Assembly (NCBI RefSeq): GCF_014205895.1
Contig: NZ_JACHFC010000003.1
Location: 1-64,000, forward strand
Origin: Borreliella lanei
GTDB taxonomy: Bacteria; Spirochaetota; Spirochaetia; Borreliales; Borreliaceae
Direction: 5' to 3'
Length of the DNA: 64,000 bases
A program made the position numbers and the translations under genes. Within the stretch, counting starts at the first letter, position 1, and each line of letters opens with the position of its first letter. The notes beneath the pieces are model-generated. The model had not been told where the DNA came from. It was given only the letters and a program-made list of their open reading frames with translations, and did no database searches. Below are positions 1 to 9,078 of this stretch, one piece after another.

Positions 1-543
1 ATATGTAGTATTAATTTATTTTGTTTTCAAAATAAATTAACTACTTCTCGATGGGAATTTCCTAAAGAAGATATAATAAAAAAAAATTTAAAAATAGGAA
101 TAATTTATCATAACTATATAAATCCCATCTTTTACAATGAAAACTATAAATACATTCCCTTTATCGGAATATTAACATCTTATAATGAATGGATTGAAAT
201 ACAATTCAGCCCCATAAATTTTTTTACTATCCCAACAAATAAAGATTTTATTTCAAATACCTATTTCAATTTGGCTTTCACTATTTACATTGCTAAATAT
301 TCAATTTTAACTGATACACTTGCCATAAAATTATTTATTGGAACTCAAATCAATTTAACTCTGAGAACCGCTATATTCATAGGAAAAACAACTAATGCAT
401 TCCTCTATCCAATTCTTCCCCTAATTACCTTCAAATTTGAAATTGATTTCATGCCCAACAACTATAGTATTTACTATAAATTATCAACCTCTTTTAAAGA
501 ATTTATTCTTTTAGATCTAGGAATTTCTATATTTATACCATAA
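1..543 (+). CDS. C-terminal part of an unknown protein (5' end outside the window)
   Basis: The frame is open from base 1 to the TAA at 541-543, giving about 180 residues with no credible start inside. I recognise no family. The visible part mixes hydrophobic and beta-rich stretches with aromatic and Asn residues and has no obvious transmembrane helix, so a beta-rich exported or surface protein is possible. That is only an impression. It is the left neighbour of the hexosaminidase gene, transcribed toward it. A long inverted repeat lies between the two 3' ends and could terminate both transcripts. By position it should correspond to the first annotated gene of the Lyme Borrelia chromosome, an uncharacterised protein. 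Confidence 0.7.
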   Translation: MCSINLFCFQNKLTTSRWEFPKEDIIKKNLKIGIIYHNYINPIFYNENYKYIPFIGILTSYNEWIEIQFSPINFFTIPTNKDFISNTYFNLAFTIYIAKYSILTDTLAIKLFIGTQINLTLRTAIFIGKTTNAFLYPILPLITFKFEIDFMPNNYSIYYKLSTSFKEFILLDLGISIFIP

Positions 544-596
544 AAAATTTTAAACACCTTCCTTCTTTTTTTAAAATTCTAAGAAGAAAAGAGATT

Positions 597-680
597 AATA
601 TAGTCCCTATTCCTTAGTGACATTGCAAAAGATCAAAAACAAATCTTCAAACAATTTCACTAAGGAATAAGGACTATATT
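597..680. repeat. 24-bp inverted repeat with about 36-nt loop, overlapping the end of the hexosaminidase gene
   Basis: Bases 597-620 and 657-680 are reverse complements of each other except for one position, and the loop is 621-656. The right arm contains the last codons and the TAG stop of the minus-strand hexosaminidase gene. The element lies between two convergent genes, so it could act as a bidirectional terminator or mRNA stabiliser. The arms are far longer than an ordinary terminator stem and have no clear T-run. Confidence 0.8.
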
Positions 681-1688
681 GACACCCGAACTTAGAGACT
701 TTTTAATAGCATTTTCAATATTAGAAAAACTTCTTGTAATTGCTCCCATATCATAAGAATCTGTTATCATAAGGCTAGTAATATTTAAATTTTCTCTTAT
801 AATATTAACAATACTTTTAGACATACTGGTTATATCTTTAGAAATTTTAGGAACATTTACATGGCCAATCATAATAAATTTAGCAGCTCTACCAAAAACA
901 AATGGAACAAAATTATTTAACATTAAAAAGCTTTTACTGTAAGGCAAAAATGGTAAATATTTATGTGTATCTATGGTTGTTCCCCCTAATCCAGGAAAAT
1001 GTTTGATTGCCGAAAATACTCCATGATTCTGCATACCACCAATAAAAGCTTCTACCATAAGTCCAATATTATAAGCAGAATCTCCTCCAAATGTCCTATT
1101 TAGTAAAGGAGTATGGGGTGCAAATTTTATGTCGGCAACTGGAGCCATATTTAAATTAATACCCAGTCTACGCAATTGTTTAGCAAGAACTTCGCCAATT
1201 TTATAAATAAGATGCAAATCCTTAACACCCCCTACATGCTCCATGGCCGGAAAATTATAAACCCCCATTTTTTTATTTTCACTAGCTCTACTAACTATTC
1301 CCCCCTCCTCATCAATAGCAATAAAAATATCATGTCCAACATGACTCTTTATTGCACTAATTAATCCTTTTGTCTGCTCAGCATCTTTTAAATTTTCTCT
1401 AAATAAAATTATACCAATCGGATTAATCTTTTTTATTCTATTAATATCATCGGTATTAAGCTCTTGAACATTCTTAAAATTTGTTAAATTTCTAATTCCA
1501 ATAAATAGGTTTCTATCTTTTAAAATGGTTTGAAAATCTAATTCGCCTAAAAATTTCATCAAATCTACAAGATCTGATTTATCCTTGTTAAAATATTCAT
1601 AATCTATTTCTGGTAAAGGTTCTATCGCAAATAAATTTAAACAAAAAAAGCTAAAAAATAAAAAAAATAAAGTTTTCAAAAAGTCCAT
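660..1688 (-). CDS. Exported GH3 beta-N-acetylhexosaminidase-like protein, C-terminus possibly truncated
   Basis: This is a glycoside hydrolase family 3 protein of the NagZ/beta-hexosaminidase type, which removes terminal GlcNAc-type sugars. Residues 1-21 form a hydrophobic signal peptide. The TIM-barrel signatures are IDEEGG (125-130), KHFPG (229-233), a DTH (240-242) in the place of the usual Asp-Ser-His catalytic loop, and TDSYDMGA (309-316) holding the likely nucleophile Asp310. The catalytic set therefore looks intact. The protein stops at residue 342, directly after what should be the eighth barrel strand, where family members normally continue for some 50 residues. The stop lies in the arm of an inverted repeat. 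The start overlaps the upstream uridylyltransferase-like gene by 13 nt, so the two are probably cotranscribed. The family is clear; the substrate is not. Confidence 0.8.
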   Translation of the reverse strand: MDFLKTLFFLFFSFFCLNLFAIEPLPEIDYEYFNKDKSDLVDLMKFLGELDFQTILKDRNLFIGIRNLTNFKNVQELNTDDINRIKKINPIGIILFRENLKDAEQTKGLISAIKSHVGHDIFIAIDEEGGIVSRASENKKMGVYNFPAMEHVGGVKDLHLIYKIGEVLAKQLRRLGINLNMAPVADIKFAPHTPLLNRTFGGDSAYNIGLMVEAFIGGMQNHGVFSAIKHFPGLGGTTIDTHKYLPFLPYSKSFLMLNNFVPFVFGRAAKFIMIGHVNVPKISKDITSMSKSIVNIIRENLNITSLMITDSYDMGAITRSFSNIENAIKKSLSSGVNIVLIP

Positions 1689-3142
1689 TTATATAGCCCA
1701 CAAAGCAAACCATAATCTTTTGATAACAAATCGGAAAAAGCACTAAAATTCTTAGCAGAATTATCAACCCTATTCTTACAACAATATCCACATCTATCTT
1801 CAATATTACTATTAAGCAACATATCAATAAATAACTTTGCGGGAAGAAATCTTCTATTTCTATCAACCGTTAAAATTAATGGATTTTCCATTAATTTTAA
1901 CGCTTCCCACGTTACTTGCTCAACCGAAATATATTTACCGATTTCTTTATCTTGCTCTATAATTCTAATGGGCATTTTTTCTATTATTTCATCAATATTT
2001 TTTATCAAATAATCTAAATTAAAAAGTCCAGTTGCACAATTAAATAACAGTCTATTACCCTTATTCTCAAACTCTTGTACAATCTCTGAAGAAATCCCTC
2101 CACCAATATCAACACAAGTTAAACGATTTTCACCATTTACTGCCAATACCCCCCCCTTAAAATCCGCCTTGCTTTTAAAACTAAATTCAAACCCAGAAGA
2201 ACAATTAGTCAAAGCCATTACAGCAAGTGCTTTAAAATTAATTGTAAAGCCCATATTATCAACATTGCCAATGTATATAAATCTTTTCCCAGATTCATAA
2301 AGCTTCAAATAAATATCTTTTAAAATTTTAAAATTTTGACCATGACCGGCAGGTAAAGCTAAAATAGAATTAGCATTTTTATTATCTTTAAGAGTAAAAT
2401 ATTGATAATTAGAGCTATTCAGTTTTTCATAACAATAAACTAAAGGTTGAACAGCTGTAAAAACATCTTCTTTTTTAAGATTACAAAAATTTACACTTTT
2501 AATCAAATCATCTACAAATAAATCATCCAAAAATTTTGAAATAAATTCATCCGTTTTGCAACTAGTCATTTGAAATATTGAGGGCTTGATCATTTTGCCA
2601 TAAAAAGATTCATATCTTTTAGCAACCATTAAAAGATGCCTAATCTTCAAAGCCAAAAATGAAAATCCAAAACTACCGTCTTTATTAATATAAGCTGGAG
2701 TTATCCCCTTTGGAAATTCTCCAAATTTTTCTTTAAATTCAAGTATTTTAGATTCATATAGCATATATAAATCTTCATTTAACGCCCTATTTTTAGCTAA
2801 ATCAAAATAACTTGTTGCAGAGCCCCCATTTAAGATTCCAAAAGAAAGGTACGGAAAAAGCATTAAACCTAAATTTTCAAGATCACAAGAAGAAAAAATA
2901 TAACAATCACCTTCTTCTAATTGCAATAATTTAGAAAAATCATGAAAATATTTTTTTAAATTATTTTCAACCAAGCCTTTGTTGAACTTAAACCTCAATA
3001 TTTTATCCGAAATATTAAAAATATTTTCATGGTTATCGCAAGGAAAATATTTAATGGATTCAAAAGTATTAGGACAAATCTCACCGGAATTAAGTTTTTC
3101 AAGTATCATTTCAGAAAAAATTCTATCAACTTTAACATTCAT
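1676..3142 (-). CDS. UDPGP-family nucleotidyltransferase, probable UDP-sugar pyrophosphorylase
   Basis: The 488-residue protein resembles the eukaryote-type UTP-glucose-1-phosphate uridylyltransferase family rather than GalU. Residues 104-110 read LNGGSAT, matching the nucleotide-binding Leu-Asn-Gly-Gly-x-Gly-Thr loop. PAGHGQN (264-270) matches the Pro-Pro-Gly-His-Gly-Asp element, and GNVDNMG (292-298) matches the Asn-x-Asp-Asn-Leu-Gly uridine/metal site. Later FNCATGLFNLDYL and a C-terminal RNRRFLPAK also fit. The expected reaction is sugar-1-phosphate plus UTP to UDP-sugar plus PPi in the cytoplasm. A phosphohexomutase is transcribed divergently 129 bp away, which would supply glucose-1-phosphate. 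That pairing supports a role in feeding galactolipid synthesis (inference). The Gly-to-Ala change in the LNGG loop and the absence of biochemical data leave the substrate open. Confidence 0.72.
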   Translation of the reverse strand: MNVKVDRIFSEMILEKLNSGEICPNTFESIKYFPCDNHENIFNISDKILRFKFNKGLVENNLKKYFHDFSKLLQLEEGDCYIFSSCDLENLGLMLFPYLSFGILNGGSATSYFDLAKNRALNEDLYMLYESKILEFKEKFGEFPKGITPAYINKDGSFGFSFLALKIRHLLMVAKRYESFYGKMIKPSIFQMTSCKTDEFISKFLDDLFVDDLIKSVNFCNLKKEDVFTAVQPLVYCYEKLNSSNYQYFTLKDNKNANSILALPAGHGQNFKILKDIYLKLYESGKRFIYIGNVDNMGFTINFKALAVMALTNCSSGFEFSFKSKADFKGGVLAVNGENRLTCVDIGGGISSEIVQEFENKGNRLLFNCATGLFNLDYLIKNIDEIIEKMPIRIIEQDKEIGKYISVEQVTWEALKLMENPLILTVDRNRRFLPAKLFIDMLLNSNIEDRCGYCCKNRVDNSAKNFSAFSDLLSKDYGLLCGLYKWTF

Positions 3143-3271
3143 CAGTTAAAACCAAAATCCTTAAAAAAGCTTATTAATATAAGCAAAAAAATAAATTTTT
3201 AAGTATAATAATATTAGTGATCATTAATTATAGCAATAATATGGCTAGAATATCAATGAAAAGAAATTTAC

Positions 3272-5065
3272 ATGCTTAAACAATATTCAATTAACATGAA
3301 AAACTTTAAAAAAGCTTTTGATGAAATGATATTTTCTCCTTCAGGATTTAGAAAAATTTTTGCAATATCAAAAAATGAAGATTCAACAGAAACTGAAATA
3401 AACAATGAAGATAAAGCACTAATAGCACTAATAATCTTCACAATATCAAATTATTTTAAAAATGAACCTAAGCCCCATATTGGATTGGGATTAGACTCAA
3501 GACCAACTGGCAACATTATTGCAGAAATAACAATAAAAATATTAATAACAAACAAAGAAAAGATTAGGTTTTTTGGAATACTTCCAATAACTGAAATTTT
3601 AGCTTATACAAAAAACAGCAAAGATTCAAAAGGATTTATTTACATTTCTGCAAGTCATAATCCAACAGGATACAATGGGATAAAAATAGGATTAAACGAT
3701 GGCGGCGTACTAAATTCTGCAAAAGCCCATGAAATAATACAACAAATTAAAAACAATAGCCAAAATGAAAAGCTAATAAACCATTTAATTAGCACTCTAA
3801 ACAAATTTGATGAAGATAAATCCCATTTGGAAGATTATAATAAAATAATAAAATTAGAAAGAAAAAATAAAAACCAATCTTATGAAGCTTATAAAGCATT
3901 AATACATGAAATAACATATGAAAACTACATTAACAATAAAAATATCAAAATTTTAAAGAAAAGAATACTAAAAAATCCAATTGGAATAATAGCAGAAATG
4001 AACGGAAGCTCTAGAATTAATTCAATAGATAAAGAATTGATAGAATCTTTAGGATTGAAAGTAGAATTATATAATGATGAAATAGGCATTTTTAAGCATA
4101 ATATTATTCCTGAAGGAAAATCTTTAAATGAATGTAAAAAGTTGCTACAAAATAAATATATACAAGACAATTCTTTTGAGCTAGGATACGTACCAGATTG
4201 TGATGGAGATAGGGGAAATCTAGTGTTTATAGATAAAGCCACAAACACTGCAAATATCATCGAAGCACAAAAAATATTTGCACTTGTAGTAATTTCAGAG
4301 CTTAGCTATCTCTATTATATAGGAATAAAAAATAACATAGCAATAGTAACCAATGATGCAACATCTCTAAATATTGAAAAAATTGCAAATTTTTTCAACG
4401 CAAAAGTTTATAGAGTAGAAGTTGGAGAAGCCAATATAACAGAAATGGCAGATGATTTAAGAGCCCAGGGATTGATTGTAAAAATCTCAGGGGAGGGATC
4501 AAATGGGGGCTGCATAATCCATCCTTCAAGGGTAAGAGACCCAATTACCACTCTACTTAGTATCGTAAAATTATTAAAAATGAAAGAACTTTACCAAATA
4601 TGGTGCAAATTATCTAAAAACTACTATAAAGAAAAGTACGACTTAAAAGATATTTTAAATACAACAAATTTTTATAGCAATGTAATAGTATCATCCAAAA
4701 AAGCTAATTTAACAAATCTAAAAATAGAAAATCAAGAAATTTTAAAAAGCAATTATGAAAATCTATTGATTAAAGAGATAAAAAGCAATAAGTTATTTCA
4801 AGAATTATCAGTAGTTGATTATGAAATCATTAACTATGAAGGCAAAAGACAATCTAAGATTAGAACAGGAGATTCTTCGGGAGGATTAAAGGTATTGTTA
4901 AAAACTAATAAAGAAATTGTTGCAACCTTATGGATGAGAATTTCAAAGACAGAACCAGTAACAAGAGTACTTAGCGAAGTTATTTATGCAAAAAGAAACA
5001 TTTTGTTCAAACTACTAGAATTTAACAAAAGATTGATAAAAAAGGCAAACTTACCTAATAATTAA
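3272..5065 (+). CDS. Phosphoglucomutase/phosphomannomutase family enzyme
   Basis: This is a four-domain alpha-D-phosphohexomutase that interconverts hexose 1- and 6-phosphates. The active-site phosphoserine loop is SASHNPTGYNG at about 126-136. The magnesium loop is DGDRG near 310, the sugar loop is GEGSNGG around 409-415, and the phosphate-binding RTGDSSGG is near 530. At 597 residues it is longer than bacterial GlmM (about 450) and closer to the large bacterial PGM/PMM-like group, so phosphoglucomutase is more likely than phosphoglucosamine mutase. No strong ribosome-binding site precedes the ATG at 3272; an in-frame ATG eight codons later (3296) is an alternative. It sits head to head with the UDPGP-family gene, suggesting a two-step route from glucose-6-phosphate to a UDP-sugar. 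Confidence 0.88.
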   Translation: MLKQYSINMKNFKKAFDEMIFSPSGFRKIFAISKNEDSTETEINNEDKALIALIIFTISNYFKNEPKPHIGLGLDSRPTGNIIAEITIKILITNKEKIRFFGILPITEILAYTKNSKDSKGFIYISASHNPTGYNGIKIGLNDGGVLNSAKAHEIIQQIKNNSQNEKLINHLISTLNKFDEDKSHLEDYNKIIKLERKNKNQSYEAYKALIHEITYENYINNKNIKILKKRILKNPIGIIAEMNGSSRINSIDKELIESLGLKVELYNDEIGIFKHNIIPEGKSLNECKKLLQNKYIQDNSFELGYVPDCDGDRGNLVFIDKATNTANIIEAQKIFALVVISELSYLYYIGIKNNIAIVTNDATSLNIEKIANFFNAKVYRVEVGEANITEMADDLRAQGLIVKISGEGSNGGCIIHPSRVRDPITTLLSIVKLLKMKELYQIWCKLSKNYYKEKYDLKDILNTTNFYSNVIVSSKKANLTNLKIENQEILKSNYENLLIKEIKSNKLFQELSVVDYEIINYEGKRQSKIRTGDSSGGLKVLLKTNKEIVATLWMRISKTEPVTRVLSEVIYAKRNILFKLLEFNKRLIKKANLPNN

Positions 5066-5127
5066 TATTGTTTGATTTAAATAATAAGTTAATCACCAAT
5101 ATAAGTCTAGCATAAAATCAATAATTT

Positions 5128-6183
5128 TCATTCTTCATTTTTTAATTTTTTCTCAGCACTATATTTTATTCCATTCCAAGTTTTTGAAAGTCCTATTAAA
5201 TCCTTAACATCTTTTACTACTTTATTTGCAATAAACCTCGCCTTGCTCGTACCGTCAAAAATAATTTCATCAATGTACTCCTTTTTTTTGGCTTCATAAA
5301 AACTTCTTTTATCCCTTATTGGCTTTAAAAAGCTATTCAAAGCTAAAAATAATTTTTTCTTAACCTCAACATCACCTACTTTACCCTTCTTATACCTATT
5401 CTTAAGATCTTCAACTTCTTCATGATTACTATTAAAAATGCCGTGATAAATAAAAACAGGATTACCCTCAACATTACCAGGAATATCTGCTCTTATTCTA
5501 TTTGGATCTGTATACATAGACATAATTTTTTTTTCTAACAAATTTTCATCATCGTTTAAAAAAATTGCATTATTAAGACTCTTACTCATTTTATTTTTGC
5601 CATAAATACCTACCAAGGGACGAGAATCTGTGAAAACAGATTCGGGTATTGGGAAAAAATTATTTTCGTACAAATGGTTAAACTTTCTTGCAAGCTCTCT
5701 TGCAAATTCAATATGAGATTCATTATCACGCCCAACAGGGACTAAATTTGCTTTTGTCATCAAAATATCTGCGCTCATAAGAACAGGATATCCCAAAAGG
5801 CCATAAGGAATCTCTTTAAGTCCAGCCGCAATGCTCATATCTTTTATACTTGGAATCCTTTGCAAGCGCGCAACAGTAACAATCATTGAAAATATTAAAT
5901 GAAGCTCAAAAAGCTCAGGAATAGCTGATTGCAGATATATACTAACCTTATCGGGATTAATTCCACAAGCAAGATAATCTAAAACCATTTCTCTAACATT
6001 ATAAGGTATCGTATTGATGCTCTTCAAGTCAGGCTTTGTAGTCAAAGTATGTAAATCGGCTATAATAAAATATGTTTCATACTCTTCTTGAAATTTCAAT
6101 CGATTTACTACAGATCCCACATAGTGTCCTAAATGAAGAGCACCAGTAGGCCTATCTCCCGTAAGCATAACCTTTCTTTTCAA
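5128..6183 (-). CDS. trpS: Tryptophanyl-tRNA synthetase
   Basis: This class Ic aminoacyl-tRNA synthetase charges tRNA-Trp. The HIGH-type signature reads TGALHLGHYVG near the N-terminus, and the KMSKS loop appears intact as GKNKMSKSLNNA. Length (351 residues) is normal. The frame can be extended to a TTG at 6189, but GTAAGGAG lies only two bases before that codon. It has proper spacing to the TTG at 6183, which I therefore prefer. The stop of the upstream permease gene overlaps this start region, so translation is probably coupled. A convergent phosphohexomutase gene ends 62 bp away with no evident terminator hairpin between them. Confidence 0.95.
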   Translation of the reverse strand: MKRKVMLTGDRPTGALHLGHYVGSVVNRLKFQEEYETYFIIADLHTLTTKPDLKSINTIPYNVREMVLDYLACGINPDKVSIYLQSAIPELFELHLIFSMIVTVARLQRIPSIKDMSIAAGLKEIPYGLLGYPVLMSADILMTKANLVPVGRDNESHIEFARELARKFNHLYENNFFPIPESVFTDSRPLVGIYGKNKMSKSLNNAIFLNDDENLLEKKIMSMYTDPNRIRADIPGNVEGNPVFIYHGIFNSNHEEVEDLKNRYKKGKVGDVEVKKKLFLALNSFLKPIRDKRSFYEAKKKEYIDEIIFDGTSKARFIANKVVKDVKDLIGLSKTWNGIKYSAEKKLKNEE

Positions 6184-6185
6184 AA

Positions 6186-7274
6186 TCAAATCTCCTTACC
6201 TTTACTCGAAATATGGCTAATATTACTTAAAATCTCAGAACCGCCTAAAAATACAGAAAAAGACTTAAGCCAACTCACATTGTCAACTATTACCTTTATA
6301 ATCACAGTAAAAGGATAAGATATTAAAAGACCCACAATACCCCAAAGCCATCCCCAAAAAAACAAAAAACATAATAGCAAAAATGGTGATATATCAAGTC
6401 TTTTCCCCTGCATTTTTGGCTCAAGAATATTTCCAATCAACATTTGAATAGAAGTATTATATATAAAAATATAAAGCACTATATTTAAATTTGGATAAAA
6501 TTGAATTAAAGATGTTATTACAATAAAAAACACAGCTAATATAGACCCAATGCTAGGAATAAAATTGAAAACAAAAGTAAGAACTGCCCATACAAGAGGA
6601 AAGTCCTGCCCAAATAAGGTTAATCCAATAAACACTAAAATGCCTGTTAAACAACTCACAAGAATTTTTATCCCCAAATATTTGCCAATTTGATTATTAA
6701 TCGTATCTAGGGCCCCAATAAATCTAGTAGATACTGGCTTTTTAAAAGCTTTATCAAGCTTCATTCCAAAAACATGTATTTCTGAAAGCAAAAAATACAA
6801 CAACAAAAATACTACTACTAAGCTGCTTGTAAATCCAATAATCTCATTATAAGCTCTTGTTAAAAACGGATATATGTAACCAGAAAAATTCATATCATTA
6901 ATAACAGAACTATCAACTTTATATCGACTAAGCACATCTTTCATGATAAATGCTAATTGATTTTGATAGTAGGGCAATTGCTTCATTAAAACAGTAACGC
7001 TGTAATAAACAAAACTAAAAATCAAATAAGAAAAAGAAAATAATAAAAAAAATATAATAAAAACTATTAAAAATTTTGGAACTTTGAATCTTGCTAAAAA
7101 AGTATAAACGGGATAAACTAAAAATCCCAACACTATGGAAATAGCCAAAGGTTTAAATACGGCTTCTGCTATTTTAAAAGCCCCAATAAATATTAAAACT
7201 ATGACAATACAATAAAAAACAGATTCCACTCTCCAAGGCTTTAGCCCTTGATTTGTATTTAAATCTTTAAGCAT
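6186..7274 (-). CDS. AI-2E family (PerM/YdiK-type) membrane permease
   Basis: The protein is polytopic, with about seven or eight hydrophobic segments. There is an N-terminal pair, a soluble loop around 130-190, and then a cluster of helices in the C-terminal half containing the family-typical PSIGSILA and LIGNILEPKMQGKRLDISP. These features place it in the AI-2E/PerM (UPF0118) family, whose members have been linked to signal export, cell division or Na+/H+ antiport; its substrate cannot be read from sequence. The frame opens at a TTG (7310), but GAGGG four to five bases before the ATG at 7274 makes that the likely start, giving 362 residues. It is followed directly by trpS and preceded by a HAD phosphatase gene on the same strand. 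Confidence 0.85.
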   Translation of the reverse strand: MLKDLNTNQGLKPWRVESVFYCIVIVLIFIGAFKIAEAVFKPLAISIVLGFLVYPVYTFLARFKVPKFLIVFIIFFLLFSFSYLIFSFVYYSVTVLMKQLPYYQNQLAFIMKDVLSRYKVDSSVINDMNFSGYIYPFLTRAYNEIIGFTSSLVVVFLLLYFLLSEIHVFGMKLDKAFKKPVSTRFIGALDTINNQIGKYLGIKILVSCLTGILVFIGLTLFGQDFPLVWAVLTFVFNFIPSIGSILAVFFIVITSLIQFYPNLNIVLYIFIYNTSIQMLIGNILEPKMQGKRLDISPFLLLCFLFFWGWLWGIVGLLISYPFTVIIKVIVDNVSWLKSFSVFLGGSEILSNISHISSKGKEI

Positions 7275-7334
7275 ATTTCCCTCTTTTCGTTTTTTTACTG
7301 CTTTTATCAACTAAACAAAAGCAAGTTATATGAA

Positions 7335-8192
7335 TCATACGCTCAAGCAAATTTTCTCCATTATCCAATTATACAACTTAGTACCCTTACTATAATTAGC
7401 CTCAGCAAAATCCCCAACTCTATTCTCATAAAACAATTTTTTTGCATTCTTATCATTTCCATGATACACTGTTAAAGTATTTCTACAATGTTTCAAAATA
7501 TTATTTAAGATTTCAAATGCCGGAATATCGCTAAATCCATCTGCAATGTAAAATATATTTTTAAAAGGAATTTGTCTTTTACTCTTTGGCACTCTCTCAT
7601 TAATCTTATCATAAGACCCTTTATTGATTTCAAAAATAACTCTAGTTTTTATTGTATGATCTACAAAATAACAAACACTACTTAAAATCTTATTTTTAGA
7701 AAATTTATCATCTCTGAGTTCGTAAAAAGGCATCAAATAAGAATCTATAAACTCACATGCCCACACCTTACTCACATAAGGCGCAATTTTACTTCCCAAA
7801 ATCATTTGTCTAAACCCACTTGAAACAATGTAAATTTTAACCTGCGAATTACTATTTTCCAAATTCTTATTTATTTCAGCTATCTCATCAAATAAACTAA
7901 TAACCCCTTCAAAAAATCTTAACTTAGCGCCCAAATTAAATAATACTCTATTATCCAGATTTTCAAAAAACCCTTCCCTTACGTAGGTTAAAAAATGGGA
8001 CAAATATATCATTTCATTAGAAATTATATTATAACCGTTTTGCCTATAAACATACTCTAAACCTTCAACTTCTCTCCAAAAGGAACAAGAATCAACACAA
8101 TACTCATCAAACAATACTTGCTGCATATTGCCATAAATAAGAGTATTATCAAAATCAAATATTAAAGCTATAATATTTTCTCTTTTATTCAT
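7335..8192 (-). CDS. HAD-superfamily phosphatase-like protein
   Basis: The N-terminus has the haloacid dehalogenase motif I as FDFDNTLIYG (Asp-x-Asp-x-Thr), with motif II in IYIVSSGFRQ and motif IV in IADGFSDIPAFE. This indicates a Mg-dependent phosphohydrolase with a large helical cap between about residues 20 and 100. The cap and the phrase DGFSD are reminiscent of phosphoserine-phosphatase-like enzymes, but the substrate is unknown. It is 285 residues, cytosolic, with no signal peptide. The gene is divergent from cdaA across a 96-bp spacer and is the first gene of a minus-strand run with the AI-2E permease and trpS. No convincing Shine-Dalgarno precedes the ATG. Confidence 0.8.
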   Translation of the reverse strand: MNKRENIIALIFDFDNTLIYGNMQQVLFDEYCVDSCSFWREVEGLEYVYRQNGYNIISNEMIYLSHFLTYVREGFFENLDNRVLFNLGAKLRFFEGVISLFDEIAEINKNLENSNSQVKIYIVSSGFRQMILGSKIAPYVSKVWACEFIDSYLMPFYELRDDKFSKNKILSSVCYFVDHTIKTRVIFEINKGSYDKINERVPKSKRQIPFKNIFYIADGFSDIPAFEILNNILKHCRNTLTVYHGNDKNAKKLFYENRVGDFAEANYSKGTKLYNWIMEKICLSV

Positions 8193-8288
8193 AAATTCAA
8201 AAACAATTTAATTTAATAATTACAAACTGTGCTTATTTATATATTTTATATTATACTAATATAGGTTAATAAGTACAGTGTTTTCACA

Positions 8289-9074
8289 TTGAGTAGAAAA
8301 TTTATGATAGACATAAATGATTTAAATCAAATAAAAGATACTTTTTCAAGAATTTTAGATCTAAGCTTAATTAGTATCCTAGTATACTACATATATAAAA
8401 ACGTAATCAATTCTTATTCTACAAATCTATTAAAAGGAATGTTGATCATCATCTCTATAGGAATTATCTCATATTATTTAAATCTCTATACCATTAGTTG
8501 GCTGTTAAATTATATAGCCAATATATTACCAATAGCAATAGTCATACTTTTTAATCAAGAAATAAAGAAAATAATAATGCAAATTGGAAATTTCAATTTA
8601 GCCTTTAAGCTTTCAAATAAAAAAGAAGAAACTTTAAAAGTTATTTCTGAAATCCTAAAAGCAGTCAAACACCTATCTGAAAACAAATCTGGTAGCCTGA
8701 TATGCATTGAAAAAAAAATACAGTTAGAGCAAATAATAAACAAAGGAACTAAAATTGATGCATTAATATCTAGTGAATTGCTAATATCACTATTTGAACG
8801 CGAAACTCCTCTTCACGACGGAGCTATAATAATTAGTAAAAATAAATTAAAATACGCAGGCTCATTTTTACCATTATCTAATGTTGATTCTATTAGCAAA
8901 GCATTTGGGACAAGGCATAGAGCAGGACTTGGAATTTCTGAAAATTCTGATGCAATAACAATAATAACATCCGAAGAGACTGGGTCTATTTCTATTACAA
9001 TCAATGCAAAATTGGAATACAATTTAAGCTTAAGTGAAATTAGAAATAAGTTAAATCTCGAGCTAATAGAGTAA
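8289..9074 (+). CDS. cdaA: Diadenylate cyclase CdaA (c-di-AMP synthase)
   Basis: CdaA makes cyclic di-AMP from two ATP. Three hydrophobic segments occupy roughly residues 15-85, followed by the DAC domain. The catalytic DGA is near residue 177 and the RHR motif sits in GTRHRAG near 208. These are the two signature motifs of the family, so the enzyme should be active. The gene heads a seven-gene plus-strand cluster and is followed five bases later by its partner cdaR, the classic arrangement in Firmicutes. The TTG at 8289 is the longest start; the ATG at 8304 is equally plausible because neither has a clear ribosome-binding site. It is the only c-di-AMP synthase seen in the window. Confidence 0.93.
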   Translation: MSRKFMIDINDLNQIKDTFSRILDLSLISILVYYIYKNVINSYSTNLLKGMLIIISIGIISYYLNLYTISWLLNYIANILPIAIVILFNQEIKKIIMQIGNFNLAFKLSNKKEETLKVISEILKAVKHLSENKSGSLICIEKKIQLEQIINKGTKIDALISSELLISLFERETPLHDGAIIISKNKLKYAGSFLPLSNVDSISKAFGTRHRAGLGISENSDAITIITSEETGSISITINAKLEYNLSLSEIRNKLNLELIE

Positions 9075-9078
9075 AATA

